A model generated the notes under the pieces. That model was not told the origin of the DNA and did no database searches. It worked only from the letters and a program-made list of their open reading frames with translations. The position numbers and the translations under genes were made by a program. A stretch of DNA of 64,000 nt from the NCBI RefSeq assembly GCF_035818475.1, contig NZ_JAYMGV010000004.1, positions 1-64,000 on the forward strand, written 5' to 3'. Below, piece by piece: positions 61,571 to 64,000 of the stretch. Position 1 is the first letter of the stretch. Each line of letters begins with the position of its first letter. This stretch comes from Cognatitamlana sp035818475. GTDB taxonomy: Bacteria > Bacteroidota > Bacteroidia > Flavobacteriales > Flavobacteriaceae.

Positions 61571-63478
61571 ATGAGTAACTATCACATCAAGCATTTAGAG
61601 GAATATTATCAGGTTTACAGAAAATCAGTAAGAGAACCGGAAAACTTTTGGGAAGAGATCGCTGAGGAGCATTTTATGTGGCAACAAAAATGGGACAAGG
61701 TGCTGAGTTGGGATTTTACTAAGCCTGAGGTAAAGTGGTTTGAGGGTGCCCGATTGAACATAACTGAAAACTGTATAGATCGCCATTTGGCTACAAGAAA
61801 AGATAAAACGGCTATACTTTTTGAGCCCAATGATCCAAAAGAACCTGCGGAACATATTACTTATGGTCAACTACATGAGCGGGTCAATAAATTGGCCAAT
61901 GTTTTAAAAAATCAAGGGATAAAAAAAGGAGATCGGGTGTGTATCTATCTGCCTATGATTCCGGAACTGGCTATCTCAGTCCTGGCCTGTGCCAGGATAG
62001 GAGCCATCCATTCAGTGGTATTTGCAGGGTTTTCATCAACAGCTTTAGCTACCCGAATAAATGATAGTGCATGTAAAATGGTCATCACCAGTGATGGTTC
62101 CTATAGAGGAGCAAAAACAATTGATTTAAAAGGGATAGTAGATGAAGCCTTAAAAGACTGTTCTTGCATAGAAACTGTATTGGTGACTAAACGCATTGAG
62201 TCTGATATTCATATGGAGACAGGGCGAGACCAATGGTTACAGCCCCTTTTAGATGAGGCCTCAACAGATTGTAAGGCAGAAATTATGAATGCAGAAGACC
62301 CTTTGTTTATTTTATATACGTCAGGTTCTACAGGTAAGCCCAAGGGAATGGTTCATACTACAGCAGGGTATATGGTCCATACGGCATATACTTTTAAAAA
62401 TGTATTTCAATATAGAGAAGAAGATATCTATTGGTGTACAGCAGATATAGGATGGATAACAGGGCATAGTTATATAGTTTACGGGCCGTTGATTAACGGA
62501 GCTACTACAGTTATGTTTGAAGGTGTACCCAGTTATCCGGATTATGGACGTTTTTGGGAAATTGTAGAGAAGCACAAGGTCAATCAGTTTTATACAGCCC
62601 CAACGGCAATAAGGGCTCTGGCAAAAGAAGGTATAGAATTGGTAGAGCAATATGACTTATCATCCATAAAAGTATTAGGTTCAGTAGGCGAACCAATAAA
62701 TGAAGAAGCATGGCACTGGTATAACGATAATGTAGGCAAAAAGAAAAGCCCCATTGTAGATACCTGGTGGCAAACTGAAACGGGAGGAATAATGATCAGC
62801 CCCATTCCATTTGTAACACCCACAAAGCCAACTTATGCCACATTGCCATTTATAGGGATACAGCCGGCTTTAATAGATGAAAACGGCAAAGAACAAAAAG
62901 GGAACCAGGTAGAGGGGCGTCTTTGTATAAAATTCCCATGGCCTAGCATGGCAAGAACCATTTGGGGCAATCATCAGCGCTATAGGGACACTTATTTTTC
63001 GGCTTATGAGAATAAATATTTCACAGGAGATGGTGCCTTTCGTGATGAGGTTGGGTATTACCGGATAACAGGTAGGGTGGATGATGTCATTATAGTATCC
63101 GGCCATAATCTGGGAACGGCTCCCATAGAAGATGCCATCAATGAGCACCCGGCAGTGGCAGAATCTGCAATTGTAGGATTCCCGCATGAGGTTAAAGGCA
63201 ACGCTTTATATGGCTATGTTATATTAAAAGACACAGGAGAAAGCAGAGACCATAATAATTTACGTAAAGAAATCAATCAAATAATAACAGAGCATATTGG
63301 TCCCATAGCCAAGTTGAATAAAATTCAATTTACCAGTGGTCTTCCAAAGACACGATCAGGAAAGATCATGAGACGTATATTACGAAAAATAGCCTGTAAA
63401 GATACGAGCAATTTGGGAGATACCAGTACGTTGCTAAATCCTGAAGTTGTTCAGGATATTATGGATAATGCTTTGTAG
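61571..63478 (+). CDS. acs: Acetyl-CoA synthetase
   Basis: A 635-residue AMP-forming acetyl-CoA synthetase, converting acetate, ATP and CoA to acetyl-CoA. Motifs: LFILYTSGSTGKPKGMVHTTAGY (phosphate loop), VDTWWQTETGGIMISPIPF (acetate pocket and adenine binding) and SGLPKTRSGKIMRRILRKIA, whose Lys is the conserved catalytic and acetylation site. With the upstream symporter it makes an acetate uptake and activation module. Lengths and order are standard; no regulatory RNA is seen in the 127-nt gap. Confidence 0.95.
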   Translation: MSNYHIKHLEEYYQVYRKSVREPENFWEEIAEEHFMWQQKWDKVLSWDFTKPEVKWFEGARLNITENCIDRHLATRKDKTAILFEPNDPKEPAEHITYGQLHERVNKLANVLKNQGIKKGDRVCIYLPMIPELAISVLACARIGAIHSVVFAGFSSTALATRINDSACKMVITSDGSYRGAKTIDLKGIVDEALKDCSCIETVLVTKRIESDIHMETGRDQWLQPLLDEASTDCKAEIMNAEDPLFILYTSGSTGKPKGMVHTTAGYMVHTAYTFKNVFQYREEDIYWCTADIGWITGHSYIVYGPLINGATTVMFEGVPSYPDYGRFWEIVEKHKVNQFYTAPTAIRALAKEGIELVEQYDLSSIKVLGSVGEPINEEAWHWYNDNVGKKKSPIVDTWWQTETGGIMISPIPFVTPTKPTYATLPFIGIQPALIDENGKEQKGNQVEGRLCIKFPWPSMARTIWGNHQRYRDTYFSAYENKYFTGDGAFRDEVGYYRITGRVDDVIIVSGHNLGTAPIEDAINEHPAVAESAIVGFPHEVKGNALYGYVILKDTGESRDHNNLRKEINQIITEHIGPIAKLNKIQFTSGLPKTRSGKIMRRILRKIACKDTSNLGDTSTLLNPEVVQDIMDNAL

Positions 63479-63544
63479 TAGAATGTTTTAACAATATATA
63501 CGCTACTCTTAATAGTTTTCAAATCAAAATGTGAACCATTATAG

Positions 63545-63578
63545 AACCGCATAACTACTAATTGTTGTGCGGTTTTTT
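63545..63578 (+). terminator. Intrinsic terminator of acs
   Basis: An 11-bp stem AACCGCATAAC (63545-63555) with 63564-63574 (one G-U pair), an 8-nt loop and a run of eight T. It sits 67 nt after acs and before the convergent exonuclease gene. Confidence 0.87.
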
Positions 63579-63614
63579 AATAATAAAAATGATCAAAAAC
63601 TGTATAATTTTTAA

Positions 63615-64000
63615 TTATCTGTTCAACAAATACCCCCATTCTAAATTTTTACGTTTTTCCAATCGCGATAAAATTTTTAAGAACACAATTGCAGTTATAA
63701 GGGCATCTCCGCTTGCTGTATGTCTATCAATCATAGGTACGTTAAGCGCTTTGCTCAAATCATCTAAAGTATAATGCTCTTTTAGATTTTCACGGTAAAT
63801 AATATGCTTTGATTTATTGAATAGGATTCCGGTATCTATAAACTTGTTTTTTAACATACCAAGCCCATGCCTTGACAACATTTCATTCATCATATTTCTA
63901 TCAAAATTGGCATGATGAGCAATTAAAACAGAATTTTTAATATAAGCCAGAAATGTTTTTAATGCCTCTATTTCAGATACTTTATTCACTTTGCTGCTTT
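63615..64000 (-). CDS. DnaQ-like 3'-5' exonuclease (C-terminal part; runs off the window)
   Basis: The last ~128 residues of a DEDD-family exonuclease. The second and third exonuclease motifs are visible: SVLIAHHANFDRNMMNEML with the conserved Asp, and IDRHTASGDALITAIVFLKI with the His and Asp of the DEDDh type. The first motif (DxE) must lie beyond position 64000, because the frame stays open to the window edge; the GTG at 63989 is not the true start. It could be a DNA polymerase III epsilon-like or stand-alone repair nuclease. Confidence 0.82.
   Translation of the reverse strand, partial: SSKVNKVSEIEALKTFLAYIKNSVLIAHHANFDRNMMNEMLSRHGLGMLKNKFIDTGILFNKSKHIIYRENLKEHYTLDDLSKALNVPMIDRHTASGDALITAIVFLKILSRLEKRKNLEWGYLLNR

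Overview
The window looks like chromosomal DNA of an aerobic, probably marine member of the Flavobacteriaceae (Bacteroidota). It is AT-rich, carries gldF and gldG for gliding motility, has TonB receptors with a DUF4249 partner, DUF6095 beside murQ, many Bacteroidota-specific small families, and promoter boxes of the TAnnTTTG type used by Bacteroidota sigma factors. I cannot name a species. No prophage, insertion sequence, CRISPR array or tRNA gene is visible.

Layout. 1-125: 3' end of a 5S rRNA and its terminator. 243-2854: a gene remnant and a PIF1-like helicase. 2864-12077: two tandem AraC regulators facing a four-gene secreted c-type-cytochrome / DUF1549-DUF1553 / DUF1501 / beta-propeller / DUF2231-LRR operon. 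12201-17948: DinB-like protein, DUF6095, murQ and a TolC-permease-adaptor efflux operon lacking an ATPase. 18110-21308: TonB receptor with DUF4249 lipoprotein. 21436-25880: monomeric isocitrate dehydrogenase, rplS, trmD. 25943-29362: two M28 peptidases and two envelope proteins. 29535-42715: a signalling and redox block with a universal stress protein, a TPR/histidine kinase/receiver/cyclase fusion, DUF4395, pyruvate:ferredoxin oxidoreductase, OsmC, a cyclic-nucleotide-binding sigma-54 activator and a second cyclase. 42885-49351: DUF4870, dnaN, gldG, an interposed gene, gldF, a cysteine hydrolase, an ABM monooxygenase and a SAM hydrolase. 49506-51665: phoH and purC. 51800-53960: a repeat-rich, largely non-coding stretch. 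54052-64000: alpha-carbonic anhydrase, TonB receptor, TfoX-like protein, AGCS symporter, an acetate module (DUF4212, SSS symporter, acs) and a partial DnaQ-like exonuclease.

The most unusual part is 51.8-53.96 kb. Four related minus-strand units each have a TATATTTG promoter box, a conserved 5' stem, and an intrinsic terminator, and look like a family of ~130-140 nt small RNAs. The same upstream elements, at exactly the same spacings (35, 17 and 21 nt), also sit before the single lipoprotein gene embedded among them. This suggests one regulator controls the whole cluster; the 21-bp direct repeats resemble LytTR-type operators.

The second notable system is at 37.9-42.7 kb. A sigma-54 activator with an N-terminal cyclic-nucleotide-binding domain lies next to a near-consensus -24/-12 promoter with two upstream palindromes, in front of osmC and nifJ. 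It is divergent from a class III nucleotidyl cyclase, so a cyclic-nucleotide to sigma-54 to redox-metabolism circuit is plausible. All functions are inferred from sequence patterns read by eye; no database search was run.
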